DNA of 64,000 bases from assembly GCA_016719885.1 (NCBI GenBank), contig JADJYF010000026.1, positions 310,001-374,000 of the forward strand, read 5' to 3'. Shown in pieces: positions 8,294 to 17,059 of this stretch. Source of the DNA: Pseudomonadota bacterium. GTDB lineage: Bacteria > Pseudomonadota > Gammaproteobacteria > Ga0077536. Under the pieces are notes generated by a model. It made no database searches. It was not told the origin of the DNA and worked only from the letters and a program-made list of their open reading frames with translations. Both the position numbers and the translations under genes were made by a program. Position 1 is the stretch's first letter. Each line of letters begins with the position of its first letter.

Positions 8294-9493
8294 ATGACCA
8301 CGCCCAGCACCACCGCCTATCGCACGCTGTTCCTGCTCGCCTGCTGCCAGGCCTTGCTGTTGACCAATGCCGCCGGCCTCGTGGCCTTGAACGGCCTGGT
8401 CGGTTACCAGCTCGCGAGCAACAAGAGCCTTGCGACCCTGGGTGTCACCACTTACGTCATCGGCTCGGCGCTGTCGACCATGCCCATGTCGCTGTGGATG
8501 GCCAAGGTCGGACGGCGACGCGGCTTCATGGCCGGCGCGCTCATCAATGTCGCCGGCTGCGCGCTGGCGGTGGTGGCGTTGCTGGCCCACAGCTTCGTGC
8601 TGTTCTGCGCGGCGACCGCCGTCATCGGCATCTATAACGCCGTCGGGCTGCAATATCGCTTTGCCGCGGCCGAGGTCGCGGCGCCCGCCGACAGGGCCAC
8701 CGCCACGTCCTTGGTGCTGGCGGGCGGCATCGTCGGAGGTTTCCTGGGGCCGCAGATGACGCGTTACGGTCAGCACCTGTTCGCCACGCCCTTCCTCGGT
8801 TCTTTCATGCTGCTGGCGGCCGCGGCCCTGGTGGCGCTGGCTTTCCAGTCACAGGTCGAGGTGCCGAAGCCCAGCGCCGAGGAGCGCCACGGCGACGCGC
8901 GCAGGCTGCCCGACGTGGTGCTGCAACCCGCGTTCCTGGTGGCAGCGCTGTCGGGCGCACTCGGTTACGGACTCATGAACCTGTTGATGACCGCCACGCC
9001 GCTGGCCATGAATTTCTGCAGTTACCCCTACGCCCAGGCCGTGCTGGTCATTGAATGGCACGTGGTCGGCATGTACGCGCCGGGCTTCGTGGCCGGCAAC
9101 TTCATCAAGCGATTCGGCGTGCTGCCGGTGATCGGCGCGGGCATCGTGGTGCTGGCGGGCGGCGCGCTGGTGGCCCTGCACGGCATCAGCGTCGCGCATT
9201 TCGTGGCCGCCTTGGTGTTGGTCGGGGTGGGCTGGAACTTCATGTATACCGGCGGCACGGTATTGCTGGCCGAATCGCACTCGCCGGCCGAGAAAGCCCG
9301 CGCGCAGGGCGCCAACGATTTCCTGGTGTTCGCGGTCATGGGCGTGTCGTCCGCTTCGTCGGGTGCGCTGGTGTCGTCGGCCGGCTGGGAATTCATGAAC
9401 CGCGCGGCGCTGGTGGTGCTTGCCCTGACCGCTGGCATGGTGCTGTGGTACGCGCGCCTGCGCGCCTCGACCGCCGTCGCCGCGCATCGCTGA
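8294..9493 (+). CDS. MFS transporter
   Basis: A 399-residue integral membrane protein with about 12 hydrophobic segments. The loop after the second or third helix carries KVGRRRGF, a form of the MFS motif A (G-x-x-x-D/G-R-x-G-R-R). No substrate can be inferred from the sequence. The ATG at 8294 is preferred to an in-frame TTG 15 bases upstream because it gives a compact cytoplasmic N-terminus. It runs in the same direction as the mutase operon, with a 155-base gap, and could supply that pathway, but it may have its own promoter. Confidence 0.85.
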   Translation: MTTPSTTAYRTLFLLACCQALLLTNAAGLVALNGLVGYQLASNKSLATLGVTTYVIGSALSTMPMSLWMAKVGRRRGFMAGALINVAGCALAVVALLAHSFVLFCAATAVIGIYNAVGLQYRFAAAEVAAPADRATATSLVLAGGIVGGFLGPQMTRYGQHLFATPFLGSFMLLAAAALVALAFQSQVEVPKPSAEERHGDARRLPDVVLQPAFLVAALSGALGYGLMNLLMTATPLAMNFCSYPYAQAVLVIEWHVVGMYAPGFVAGNFIKRFGVLPVIGAGIVVLAGGALVALHGISVAHFVAALVLVGVGWNFMYTGGTVLLAESHSPAEKARAQGANDFLVFAVMGVSSASSGALVSSAGWEFMNRAALVVLALTAGMVLWYARLRASTAVAAHR

Positions 9494-9648
9494 GCGCGTG
9501 CCGATCCCTTGGAACTTGACCGGGATCCAGGGAGGCTCCGTGCTGCCCGGCCTATGATGGATAGCACGCGCCACTGTCGCGAAGGGCCTACCCGTCATCA
9601 CAACGCAGCGTGGTGAATCGCTCCGCGAATCACCCAAGGGGAATCGCC

Positions 9649-11253
9649 ATGAAAGAGAATTCGACCCGCTCGGGCATCAAGCTGTCGCCGGTGTACCGGC
9701 CGGCCACCGTGGACGAGGACTACGGCAAACGCTTTGGCAATCCCGGTGAATACCCCTTCACGCGCGGCACGCGCGCCTACTCCGGCCAGGGCTGGATCCA
9801 GCGCGAGCTGTCAGGCGAAGGCGACGCGCGCCGTTCCAACGAGCAGTTCAAATACCTCATGGGTCTCGGCCAGACCGGACTCGACGTGATCGGCGACAGC
9901 CCGACCATGTCGCTGATGGATCCCGATCATCCGCTGGCGCGTTACACCGTCGGCACGCAGGGCGTGTCGCTGTGCTGCCAGGAGGATTATCGCCAGCTGT
10001 TGGAGGGCATCCCGCTCGACCAGATGTCGATTTCGAGTTCGGCGCCGTCGATGTTCACGGTCGCGGGCCTGTACCTGGTCGCCCAGGAGCGCGGCATCTC
10101 GCCGACGGTGCTGCGTGGCTCGGTAATCGAGTGGCCGTTCTACGCCGAGCACTGTTCCTATGCCTACAAGATGCCCTTCGACCTGCACCTGCGCATGTCC
10201 TGCGACGTCATCGAGTTCTGCAGCAAGCACATGCCGCGCTTCCACGGCTTTCTCGAGGACACCTATTTCTTCAGCGAGGCCGGCCTCAATGCCGTCGAGG
10301 AAGCGGCCTTGGGCTTCGTCGAGATCCGCCACATCGTGCGCACGCTGCTGGCCCGCGGCCTCGACATCGACAGCTTCGCGCCGCGCATCGCCATCCTCAC
10401 CAACTGCTCCATGGATTTCTACGAGGAAATAGCCAAGATCCGCGCCATGCGCCGTATCTACGCGCGCATGATGAAAGAGGAGTTCGGCGCCAAGGACCCG
10501 CGCTCGCAGGCGGTCAACATCGCGGTGCATACCTCGGGCCTGTCGCTCACCACCGAGCAGCCGGCCAACAACATCGTGCGTGGCGCGGTGCAGACGGTGG
10601 CGCTCGGCCTCGCCGGTGTCAGCGCGCTCGAGATCTCGACCTTCGACGAAGGCTATCGCACGCCGAGCAAGGAAGCCCACCTGGTCGGCCTGCGCACCCA
10701 GCAGGTGATCGATCTGGAGACCAACATCAACAGCGTGCAGGATCCCTTCGGCGGCTCGTGGTTCATGGAGTCCCTGACCGACCAGGTGGAAACCAGGATC
10801 CTCGACATGATCCGCGACATCGAATCGCGCGGCGACCCGGCCGAGCTGGTCGCGAGCGGCTTTTTCAAGCAGTTCTTCCACGGCACCATGGGCCGCTACC
10901 ATCACCAGGTGCAGGACGGCCAGGTGATCAAGGTCGGTATGAACGTGCACCAGATGCCCGCCGCCGAAGACACCCTGCTGCGTGACATCAGCGAAGAGAA
11001 GATCCCGCCCTTGTTCGATCGCATCGAGCAGCTGAAAACCTGGCGCGCGGCGCGTGACCACAGCCGGCTCATCGATGCCCTGACGCGCGTGCACGACGTC
11101 GTGCAATCGGGCGAGAACATGATGGAAGCGGTGCTGGAGGCCACCCGCGCCAATGCCACCATGGGCGAAATAGCCGGCGTGATGCGCCAGGCCTGGGGCA
11201 CGCCCTACGATCCCTACGGCTACCTGCAATCGCCGCTCGGAGGTGAGCAATGA
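9649..11253 (+). CDS. Methylmalonyl-CoA mutase family large subunit, divergent substrate site
   Basis: A 534-residue TIM-barrel domain of a cobalamin-dependent acyl-CoA mutase. Family landmarks are present: YPFTRGTRAY, GIPLDQMSIS, FAPRIAILTNCSMDFYEEIAKIRAMRRI, TSGLSLTTEQPANNIVRGAVQ, and NSVQDPFGGSWFMESLT. The CoA/substrate region differs from true methylmalonyl-CoA mutase. The usual WTIRQYAGF block after TRG is replaced by GWIQRELSGEGDARRSNEQ, and the IQNDILKEF block by VIEWPFYAEHCSYAY. The substrate is therefore probably not methylmalonyl-CoA; the isobutyryl, ethylmalonyl, 2-hydroxyisobutyryl and pivalyl mutases are related functions. RBS AAGGGGA precedes the ATG. The stop overlaps the B12 subunit start by 4 bp, so an alpha/beta complex is expected. 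Confidence 0.88.
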   Translation: MKENSTRSGIKLSPVYRPATVDEDYGKRFGNPGEYPFTRGTRAYSGQGWIQRELSGEGDARRSNEQFKYLMGLGQTGLDVIGDSPTMSLMDPDHPLARYTVGTQGVSLCCQEDYRQLLEGIPLDQMSISSSAPSMFTVAGLYLVAQERGISPTVLRGSVIEWPFYAEHCSYAYKMPFDLHLRMSCDVIEFCSKHMPRFHGFLEDTYFFSEAGLNAVEEAALGFVEIRHIVRTLLARGLDIDSFAPRIAILTNCSMDFYEEIAKIRAMRRIYARMMKEEFGAKDPRSQAVNIAVHTSGLSLTTEQPANNIVRGAVQTVALGLAGVSALEISTFDEGYRTPSKEAHLVGLRTQQVIDLETNINSVQDPFGGSWFMESLTDQVETRILDMIRDIESRGDPAELVASGFFKQFFHGTMGRYHHQVQDGQVIKVGMNVHQMPAAEDTLLRDISEEKIPPLFDRIEQLKTWRAARDHSRLIDALTRVHDVVQSGENMMEAVLEATRANATMGEIAGVMRQAWGTPYDPYGYLQSPLGGEQ

Positions 11254-11654
11254 GCGCCATCCGCGTATTGGTGGGCGTGCTGGGCATGGACCAGCATGAA
11301 GTCGGCGCGGTCGCCATCGCCAAGACCCTGCGCGACGAGGGTATGGAAGTCATCTATACCGGCTGCTTCAACACGCCGGAGACCATCGTGCGCACCGCCG
11401 TCGAGGAAGATGCCGATGTCATCGGCATCAGCAGCCACTCGTGGGAATACCTCTACTACATGCCGGAACTCATCGAGCTGTTGAAGCGCAACGAACTCGA
11501 CATTCCGGTGGTGCTGGGCGGCTCGGTGATCACCGAAGAAGACGCCGCCGCGATGCGCGCCAAGGGCGTGGCGGCGGTGTTCGGCTCGGGCAGCGTGATG
11601 TCCAAGGTGGTCGATGCGGTGAAGAGCCTGGCGGCGCGTGACACCGCGAGCTGA
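11250..11654 (+). CDS. Cobalamin-binding small subunit of acyl-CoA mutase
   Basis: A 134-residue stand-alone B12-binding domain. The D-x-H-x-x-G motif is intact (Asp14, His16, Gly19 in GMDQHEVGAVA), with His16 as the expected lower cobalt ligand. The later SSHSWEYLYY and VVLGGSV segments correspond to the remaining B12-contact loops. In classical methylmalonyl-CoA mutase this domain is fused to the large subunit; the split form is typical of isobutyryl-, hydroxyisobutyryl- and archaeal-type mutases. It overlaps the large subunit gene (ATGA) and, at its 3' end, the MeaB gene start. Confidence 0.93.
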   Translation: MSAIRVLVGVLGMDQHEVGAVAIAKTLRDEGMEVIYTGCFNTPETIVRTAVEEDADVIGISSHSWEYLYYMPELIELLKRNELDIPVVLGGSVITEEDAAAMRAKGVAAVFGSGSVMSKVVDAVKSLAARDTAS

Positions 11655-12663
11655 ATCGTCCGTCGATGCGCTCGTCGCCGGCACCCTGGCCGGCGAGCTG
11701 CGCGCGGCATCGCGCCTCATCCGCCTCATCGACGACGGTTCGCCGGCGGCCTGGCAGGCGCTCAAGCGTTTGTTCCCGCACAGCGGCCGCGCGCTCGTCA
11801 TCGGCATCACCGGTCCGCCCGGGGCCGGCAAGAGCACGCTGACCGATTGCCTCATCGCGCGTGCACGCCGCGATGGCAGAAGCGTGGGCGTGCTGGCGGT
11901 GGATCCCAGCAGTCCGCTGTCGGGCGGCGCGATACTCGGCGACCGCATACGCATGAACCGTTTCGCGCTCGACGACGCGGTATTCGTTCGCTCGCTCGCG
12001 AGCCGTGGACACTTCGGCGGCGTCACGCCCGCCACGCGTGGCGCCATTCGCGTCATGGATGCGATGGGCAAGGACGTGATCCTGGTCGAAACCGTCGGCG
12101 TCGGTCAGGACGAAGTCGATATCGCGCGCCTCGCCCACACCACCATCGTGGTCGCCGTGCCGGGCCTCGGCGACGACGTGCAGGCCATGAAGGCCGGCAT
12201 CCTCGAAGTCGGCGACCTGTTCGTCGTCAACAAGGCCGACCGCCCTGGCGCCGACGAGACCGTCGGCTACCTGGAGAACATTTTCCGTCGCCTGCCGCCA
12301 AGTGCATGGGCGCCGCCCGTGCTCAAGGCGCAGGCGCTGCACCACAAGGGCATCGACGACATCTGGCAGGCCATTGCACGTCACAAGGCGTACCGCGATA
12401 GCAAGCCGCCGTCGCAGGTGGCGCGACAGCGCGCCAACTGCGAAATCGAATTGCGCGCGTTCCTGCGCGAGGGCCTGCAACAGGCGCTGCTGCGCAAGCT
12501 CGATGCCACACCCGAAATACTCGCGTCGGTGCCGAACATCGCGGCCGGCAAACTCGACATCTACGCGGTCTGCGACGAGATCCTAAAACCACTGCGCGAC
12601 ACCCTGGAAAGCGACGTTCGCGTGGCGGCGACCTCGCCCCAAGTCCCACACCGACAACAGTAG
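11638..12663 (+). CDS. meaB: MeaB-type GTPase, chaperone of the B12 mutase
   Basis: A 341-residue G3E-family GTPase (MeaB/ArgK) that guards and reloads adenosylcobalamin on mutases. Walker A is GITGPPGAGKST, followed by VDPSSPLSGGAILGDRIRM, LVETVGVGQDEVD (switch and metal-binding region) and NKAD for guanine specificity. The GTG at 11638 lies inside the 3' end of the B12-subunit gene, which implies translational coupling. The order large subunit, B12 subunit, chaperone shows a self-contained mutase operon. Length and motifs are normal for the family. Confidence 0.93.
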   Translation: MTPRAESSVDALVAGTLAGELRAASRLIRLIDDGSPAAWQALKRLFPHSGRALVIGITGPPGAGKSTLTDCLIARARRDGRSVGVLAVDPSSPLSGGAILGDRIRMNRFALDDAVFVRSLASRGHFGGVTPATRGAIRVMDAMGKDVILVETVGVGQDEVDIARLAHTTIVVAVPGLGDDVQAMKAGILEVGDLFVVNKADRPGADETVGYLENIFRRLPPSAWAPPVLKAQALHHKGIDDIWQAIARHKAYRDSKPPSQVARQRANCEIELRAFLREGLQQALLRKLDATPEILASVPNIAAGKLDIYAVCDEILKPLRDTLESDVRVAATSPQVPHRQQ

Positions 12664-12909
12664 CGCACCACGACGGCCGCTATCCGCGTCATGCCGGTTC
12701 AGCCAGGCAATAGCGACGCGATGCGTAGCCATTTTGACGACCAGGAAGAGCATTTCAGACGGGCACCAGGCTCCACGCAGGAACGTGGGCAAGCTTCGGA
12801 TTCCTGACCGTCATGTGAGCCGTCGAGAAAGGGGAGATCGGCGGTGGCACGCCGTGCAGGCGCCACCCGGGCAGGTCGGTGTGCCCGGCGTCCGTGCGAG
12901 CGGGCCGAC

Positions 12910-12924
12910 GGCGCGCAGCGCCGT
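12910..12924. repeat. Imperfect palindrome, right member of a pair
   Basis: GGCGCGCAGCGCCGT is found 12 bases beyond the 3' end of tRNA-Cys and differs at one base from the copy at 8061-8075. On the minus strand it could act as a hairpin downstream of tRNA-Cys. The remainder of 12664-12936 has no coding potential that I can see. Confidence 0.4.
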
Positions 12925-12936
12925 TGATCATGAAAA

Positions 12937-13010
12937 TGGAGGCTAGGGTCGGAATCGAACCGGCGTACACGGCTTTGCAGGCCGCTGCATAACCACTCTG
13001 CCACCCAGCC
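12937..13010 (-). tRNA. cysT: tRNA-Cys (anticodon GCA)
   Basis: A 74-nt tRNA with encoded CCA. The acceptor GGCTGGG pairs with the 3' arm ending CCTAGCC, with one non-canonical pair. The anticodon loop is CTGCAAA and the T arm is GGTTCGATTCC. It lies downstream of tRNA-Gly and pgsA in the conserved gammaproteobacterial order. Confidence 0.94.
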
Positions 13011-13062
13011 GGTGGTTCGCGCGCTTCGAGCTGAAGTCAGCTATCGAAGCCGCAAAAAGCGC

Positions 13063-13084
13063 AAACCCCGCGTTGGCGGGGTTT
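13063..13084 (-). terminator. Rho-independent terminator between tRNA-Gly and tRNA-Cys
   Basis: A perfect 9-bp stem (AAACCCCGC / GCGGGGTTT) with a 4-base loop, followed on the minus strand by GCGCTTTTTG. It lies 12 bases past the 3' end of tRNA-Gly. It would end or attenuate the tRNA-Gly transcript before tRNA-Cys, or serve as a processing signal. Confidence 0.7.
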
Positions 13085-13096
13085 CGACGAAAGATT

Positions 13097-13172
<76 letters not shown>

Positions 13173-13303
13173 GTCGTCAGCACGTTCACACGACCGCCAG
13201 GACCCGGGGCTGACATCGGATCGGAAGCGGCCCTTGGGCCCCATCCTCGGTCGGAGCGCCATTGTAGCTTCGCATATCGCTCTGTCAAGGAAACTGCTCG
13301 ACT

Positions 13304-13858
13304 TCAGGACTCGCGCAAGTCCGGCCATGCCAGCACCAGGTAGTCCACCATCGACCACAGGGTGATGATGGTCGCGACGTACAGCATGGCCATGCCCGCG
13401 CCGTAAAGGATGCCCGGCATGTCGGGCCCGACGCCGACCACCATCATCATGAGCGCAACCATCTGTAGCGTGGTCTTGACCTTGCCCAGCATCGACACCG
13501 CGACCTTGCGCCGCGCGCCGATCTCGGCCATCCATTCGCGCAAGGCCGACACCGCGATCTCGCGGCCGATGATCACCGCCACCGGCGCCGCCAGCCACAG
13601 GCTGTGACGCGCTTCGAGCAGCACCACCAGCACCACCGCCACCATCAGCTTGTCGGCGACCGGGTCGAGAAAGGCGCCGAGCTTGGAGGTCTGGTTCAAG
13701 CGCCGCGCCAGGTATCCGTCCAGCCAGTCGGTGACCGCCGCCAGCAGGAACAAGCCTGCCGCCACGAGGTGCGCGCGTTTGAACGGCAGGTAGAACGCCA
13801 CCACGAAGCACGGAATCAGCGCCATGCGCAGCAGCGTCAGGATGTTCGGCAGGGTCAT
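13304..13858 (-). CDS. pgsA: CDP-diacylglycerol--glycerol-3-phosphate 3-phosphatidyltransferase
   Basis: A 184-residue inner-membrane enzyme that commits CDP-diacylglycerol to phosphatidylglycerol synthesis. The CDP-alcohol phosphotransferase signature is intact: DWLDGYLARRL, then GAFLDPVADK, giving D-G-x2-A-R-x8-G-x3-D-x3-D. Four to six hydrophobic segments follow the expected spacing. The first two codons are both ATG and the second is chosen. The gene starts at the uvrC stop, so the two are coupled. Confidence 0.94.
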   Translation of the reverse strand: MTLPNILTLLRMALIPCFVVAFYLPFKRAHLVAAGLFLLAAVTDWLDGYLARRLNQTSKLGAFLDPVADKLMVAVVLVVLLEARHSLWLAAPVAVIIGREIAVSALREWMAEIGARRKVAVSMLGKVKTTLQMVALMMMVVGVGPDMPGILYGAGMAMLYVATIITLWSMVDYLVLAWPDLRES

Positions 13859-13860
13859 CA

Positions 13861-15699
13861 TCAGTCGTGCATCACATCATAAATCCGTTGGGCAAGCTCG
13901 CGGTTGATGCCGGGGATACGGATGAGATCGTCCACGCCCGCGCGCGCGATACCCTGCAAGCCGCCGAAGTGCTGCATGAGACTCTTGCGGCGCTTGGCGC
14001 CGATGCCGGCCACCTGTTCCAGCGGCGAGCCCTTGCGCGCATTGCCGCGCGCGCGACGGTGGGCCGCAATCGCGAAGCGGTGCGCCTCGTCGCGCACGTG
14101 CTGCAGCAGGTGCAGGGCCGGCGAATCGGGAGGCAGGCGACGTTCCTCGGCGCCGTCGTGCAGCAGCAGCGTTTCCAGGCCCGGTTTACGCGTGGTGCCC
14201 TTGGCGATGCCGATCACCTGCACGTCGCTGATCTGCAGCTCCGCCAGCACTTCCACCGCCTGCGTGACCTGGCCCTTGCCACCGTCGATGAGGATGATGT
14301 CCGGCAAGGGGCTTTCCTCGCGCTTCAAGCGGCTGTAACGGCGCTTGAGCGCCTCGTGCATGGCTGCGTAATCGTCGCCGGCCACCGCGTCCTTGATATT
14401 GAACTTGCGATAGTCGGACTTGCGCGGCCCGTTCTCGCCGAACACCACGCACGAGGCGACCGTGGCTTCGCCGCCCATGTGACTGATGTCGAAGCACTCG
14501 ATGCGCTCAATGGGTGAGTCACGCTCCAGCGCCTCGGCGAGCGCGGCGATGCGCAGATGCTGATCGGCCTCGCTGGACAGGCGTTGATCGAGCGCCAGCT
14601 GGGCGTTGTCCTGCGCCATGCGCAGCCACTTGGCGCGTTCGCCGCGCACCGCGTCACGAATGCCGATACGGCGGCCGAGCGCTTCACTCAAGGCCTGCGC
14701 CAGCCACTCGGTGTCATCGAGGGTCTCGCTGACGATGATGTCGCGCGGCACGTCACGGTCACGGTGCGCCGCCAGGTAGAACTGCGGCAGGAAGGCTTCC
14801 AGCACTTCGGCTGGCGTGCTGTCCTGGGTATGGGCGGGGAAATAGGCCTTGTTGCCGAGCACGCGACCGTGGCGGATGAAGAACACCTGCACACAGCCGA
14901 TGCCGCCCTTGACCGCCGCCGCCACCACGTCGAACTCGCCCTCCTCGCCTTCGACGTTCTGCTCGAGCTGCACGCGTTTCAAACTCGTGATCTGATCGCG
15001 CAGGCGCGCGGCGCGCTCGAAGTTGAGCGCCTCGGCGGCCTGCTCCATCTGCGCGACGAGGTGCGATATGACCTCCTCGCCGCGACCATCGAGAAACATC
15101 AGCGCGTGCTCGACGTCCGACTGGTAGGCCGGCGGCTCGATGAGGCCCACGCAGGGCGCGGTGCAGCGACCGATCTGGTGCTGCAGGCATGGCCGGCTGC
15201 GGTTCTTGAAGAAGCTGTCCTCGCACTGGCGGATCAGGAACAGCTTCTGCAACAGGTTGAGCGTCTCGCGCACCGCACCGGCATTGGGAAACGGCCCGAA
15301 GTAGCGGCCCTTGCCGGAGCGTGCGCCACGATGAAAGCGCAGACGCGGAAATTCGTGCTCGAGGTCGGCGTAGATATAGGGGTAGCTCTTGTCGTCGCGC
15401 AGCACCACGTTGTAACGCGGCTTGAGTTCCTTGATGAGGTTGCTCTCGAGGATCAGCGCCTCGGTTTCATTGGCGGTGACGGTGACCTCGCAACGCGCGA
15501 CGTGGGCCACCATCGCCGACACCTTGATGGCATGGCTGGCCTGGCGATTGAAGTACTGGCTGACGCGCTTGCGCAGATTGCGCGCCTTGCCGACGTAGAT
15601 GACCTGGCCGCGTTCGTCCAGCATGCGATACACACCGGCGTCGTTCGGCAGTTCGCGGCTGAAGGCGCGCAGGCCTTCCATGCGTTCCTCGTCGCTCAC
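13861..15699 (-). CDS. uvrC: Excinuclease ABC subunit C
   Basis: A 612-residue nucleotide-excision-repair nuclease that cuts both sides of a UvrAB-marked lesion. The N-terminal GIY-YIG domain (GVYRMLDERGQVIYVGKARNL, with Arg in KRVSQYF) makes the 3' cut. A UVR segment (LNFERAARLRDQI) lies near residue 215. The RNase H-like domain for the 5' cut contains CFDISHMGG and IDGGKGQV, and a C-terminal helix-hairpin-helix pair is present. Length matches E. coli UvrC (610). It overlaps the upstream glycosylase gene by 4 bp and pgsA follows. Confidence 0.97.
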   Translation of the reverse strand: MSDEERMEGLRAFSRELPNDAGVYRMLDERGQVIYVGKARNLRKRVSQYFNRQASHAIKVSAMVAHVARCEVTVTANETEALILESNLIKELKPRYNVVLRDDKSYPYIYADLEHEFPRLRFHRGARSGKGRYFGPFPNAGAVRETLNLLQKLFLIRQCEDSFFKNRSRPCLQHQIGRCTAPCVGLIEPPAYQSDVEHALMFLDGRGEEVISHLVAQMEQAAEALNFERAARLRDQITSLKRVQLEQNVEGEEGEFDVVAAAVKGGIGCVQVFFIRHGRVLGNKAYFPAHTQDSTPAEVLEAFLPQFYLAAHRDRDVPRDIIVSETLDDTEWLAQALSEALGRRIGIRDAVRGERAKWLRMAQDNAQLALDQRLSSEADQHLRIAALAEALERDSPIERIECFDISHMGGEATVASCVVFGENGPRKSDYRKFNIKDAVAGDDYAAMHEALKRRYSRLKREESPLPDIILIDGGKGQVTQAVEVLAELQISDVQVIGIAKGTTRKPGLETLLLHDGAEERRLPPDSPALHLLQHVRDEAHRFAIAAHRRARGNARKGSPLEQVAGIGAKRRKSLMQHFGGLQGIARAGVDDLIRIPGINRELAQRIYDVMHD

Positions 15700-16355
15700 G
15701 CGAGTTGGTCCAGGATGCGACGCGCGTGCGCGAACACCGCTTCGAACATGGCCGGCGTCAGGCGCCGGGTCTGGGTGTTGTAGCGCGAGCAGTGATAGGA
15801 ATCGAGCAAGGTCAGCGCCGCCCCGGGCAGCAGGTGCGTGGCGCCATGGGCGAAGCGATGCTCACGTTCGCGCATGCCGAGCGCGCGCAGCACCGCGGCG
15901 TGGGCTATCTGGCCGAGCGCCACCACCACGCCGCGCGCGGGCAGGCGCGCGAGATCGGCGGCCAGGTAGGCATTGCACTCGCGCACTTCGGCGGGCGTCG
16001 GCTTGTTGGCCGGCGGCAGGCATTTGACCGCGTTGTTGATGCGGCAGTCGATGAGTTCGAGACCGTCGTCGCGCCCCAGCGATTGCGGCGCACTGGCAAA
16101 TCCGAAGGCGTGCAAGGTCTGGTAGAGCAGGATGCCGGCGTGGTCGCCGGTGAATGGTCGGCCGCTGGCATTGGCGCCATGCATGCCGGGCGCGAGACCG
16201 ACCACCAGCAGGCGCGCGCGGTCCGCGCCGAACGGCGGCACCGGGCGTGCGTAATAGCCAGGATGGCTGGCCCGGACCTCGCAGAGGAAGTCCGCGAGGC
16301 GCGCGCAGCGCGTGCAATCGCGATCGAAAATCGGGGCGGCGGCGGGCTTGCTCAT
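15696..16355 (-). CDS. Uracil-DNA glycosylase, family 5 (UdgB-like)
   Basis: A 219-residue base-excision enzyme removing uracil and related deaminated bases. Motif 1 reads GLAPGMHGANASGRPFTGD, the form with Ala in place of the catalytic Asp/Asn seen in family 5 enzymes. A Cys-x2-Cys pair (CTRC) near the start, together with CRINNAVKC, probably provides iron-sulfur cluster ligands. The last motif reads DSYHCSRYNTQTRRLT. The start MSKPAAA is chosen; an ATG three codons earlier is equally possible. Its stop overlaps uvrC, giving a repair pair. Confidence 0.88.
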   Translation of the reverse strand: MSKPAAAPIFDRDCTRCARLADFLCEVRASHPGYYARPVPPFGADRARLLVVGLAPGMHGANASGRPFTGDHAGILLYQTLHAFGFASAPQSLGRDDGLELIDCRINNAVKCLPPANKPTPAEVRECNAYLAADLARLPARGVVVALGQIAHAAVLRALGMREREHRFAHGATHLLPGAALTLLDSYHCSRYNTQTRRLTPAMFEAVFAHARRILDQLA

Positions 16356-16402
16356 CGCCGCCATGATACGGACGAAGCGGCCGCGCTTCGACCCCGTGGC
16401 GG

Positions 16403-17059
16403 TCAGGCCGGGTCGGGCAGCGAATCGATATCCGCCAGGCCCTGGTCGCGGGCGATGACCGCCAGCTGCACGTCGTTGCGCGCACCGAGTTTTTCCAACA
16501 GCTGGCGACGGTACTGCGCGACGGTCTTGGCGCTCAGGCACAGGCCCAGCGCAATTTCTTCGTGCGGCAGGCCGATGGCGATCTTCTGCAACACCTGGAT
16601 CTCGCGACGCGACAGCGCTTCGATGCCATGGCGCTGCACGCGCAGCGAATCGCTGGTGGCGATGTGCTGGGCGACGTCGGCGCTGATGTAGCACTCGCCG
16701 CCGTGAATCTTGCGGATGGCGGACACCAGTTCCTCGGTGTCGGTGTTCTTGCTCACGTAACCGGCGCCGCCGGTACGCAGGAACTGCTTGGGATACGGGC
16801 CGCTGACGTACATCGACAGTCCCAGGATGCGACACTCCGGGCGCACCGCCAGCACACGCCGCGTAGCTTCCAGGCCGCCGATGCCGGGCATGTTGAGGTC
16901 CATCAGGATCACGTCGAAGTGCTTGGCGCGCACCGCGTCGCGCGCCTCTTCGCCGCTGGCGGCCTCGGCCGTCACGCTGAAGTCCTCCACCGCGTTGAGC
17001 TTGGCGCTGATGCAGCGACGTACCAGGCGCTGGTCGTCGACCACCATGATCTCGATCAC
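16403..17059 (-). CDS. gacA: GacA/UvrY response regulator (LuxR-type)
   Basis: A 218-residue response regulator. In the receiver domain Asp8/Asp9 (VVDDQ), Asp54 (ILMDLNMPG) as the phosphoacceptor, and Lys104 (YVSKN) are present. The C-terminal LuxR helix-turn-helix includes LSRREIQVLQKIAIGL and LCLSAKTVAQYRRQLLEKLG, the GacA/UvrY form. The partner kinase would be GacS/BarA, acting through CsrA-binding small RNAs; none of these is in the window. The GTG at 17059 is chosen for its AAGGAG at 6-base spacing. It overlaps the NUDIX stop by 4 bp and sits just upstream of the repair block, as in many gammaproteobacteria. Confidence 0.95.
   Translation of the reverse strand: MIEIMVVDDQRLVRRCISAKLNAVEDFSVTAEAASGEEARDAVRAKHFDVILMDLNMPGIGGLEATRRVLAVRPECRILGLSMYVSGPYPKQFLRTGGAGYVSKNTDTEELVSAIRKIHGGECYISADVAQHIATSDSLRVQRHGIEALSRREIQVLQKIAIGLPHEEIALGLCLSAKTVAQYRRQLLEKLGARNDVQLAVIARDQGLADIDSLPDPA

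Noticed and set aside
9494..9648. Possible cobalamin riboswitch before the mutase, suggested by GCCACTG at 9570-9576
   Set aside because: Only this short word fits. The rest of the B12 riboswitch core is not visible, and the 155-base gap is short for one. A covariance-model search would settle it.
14557..15783. 408-codon plus-strand open frame opposite uvrC
   Set aside because: Shadow of the uvrC codon pattern; no domain or ribosome site.
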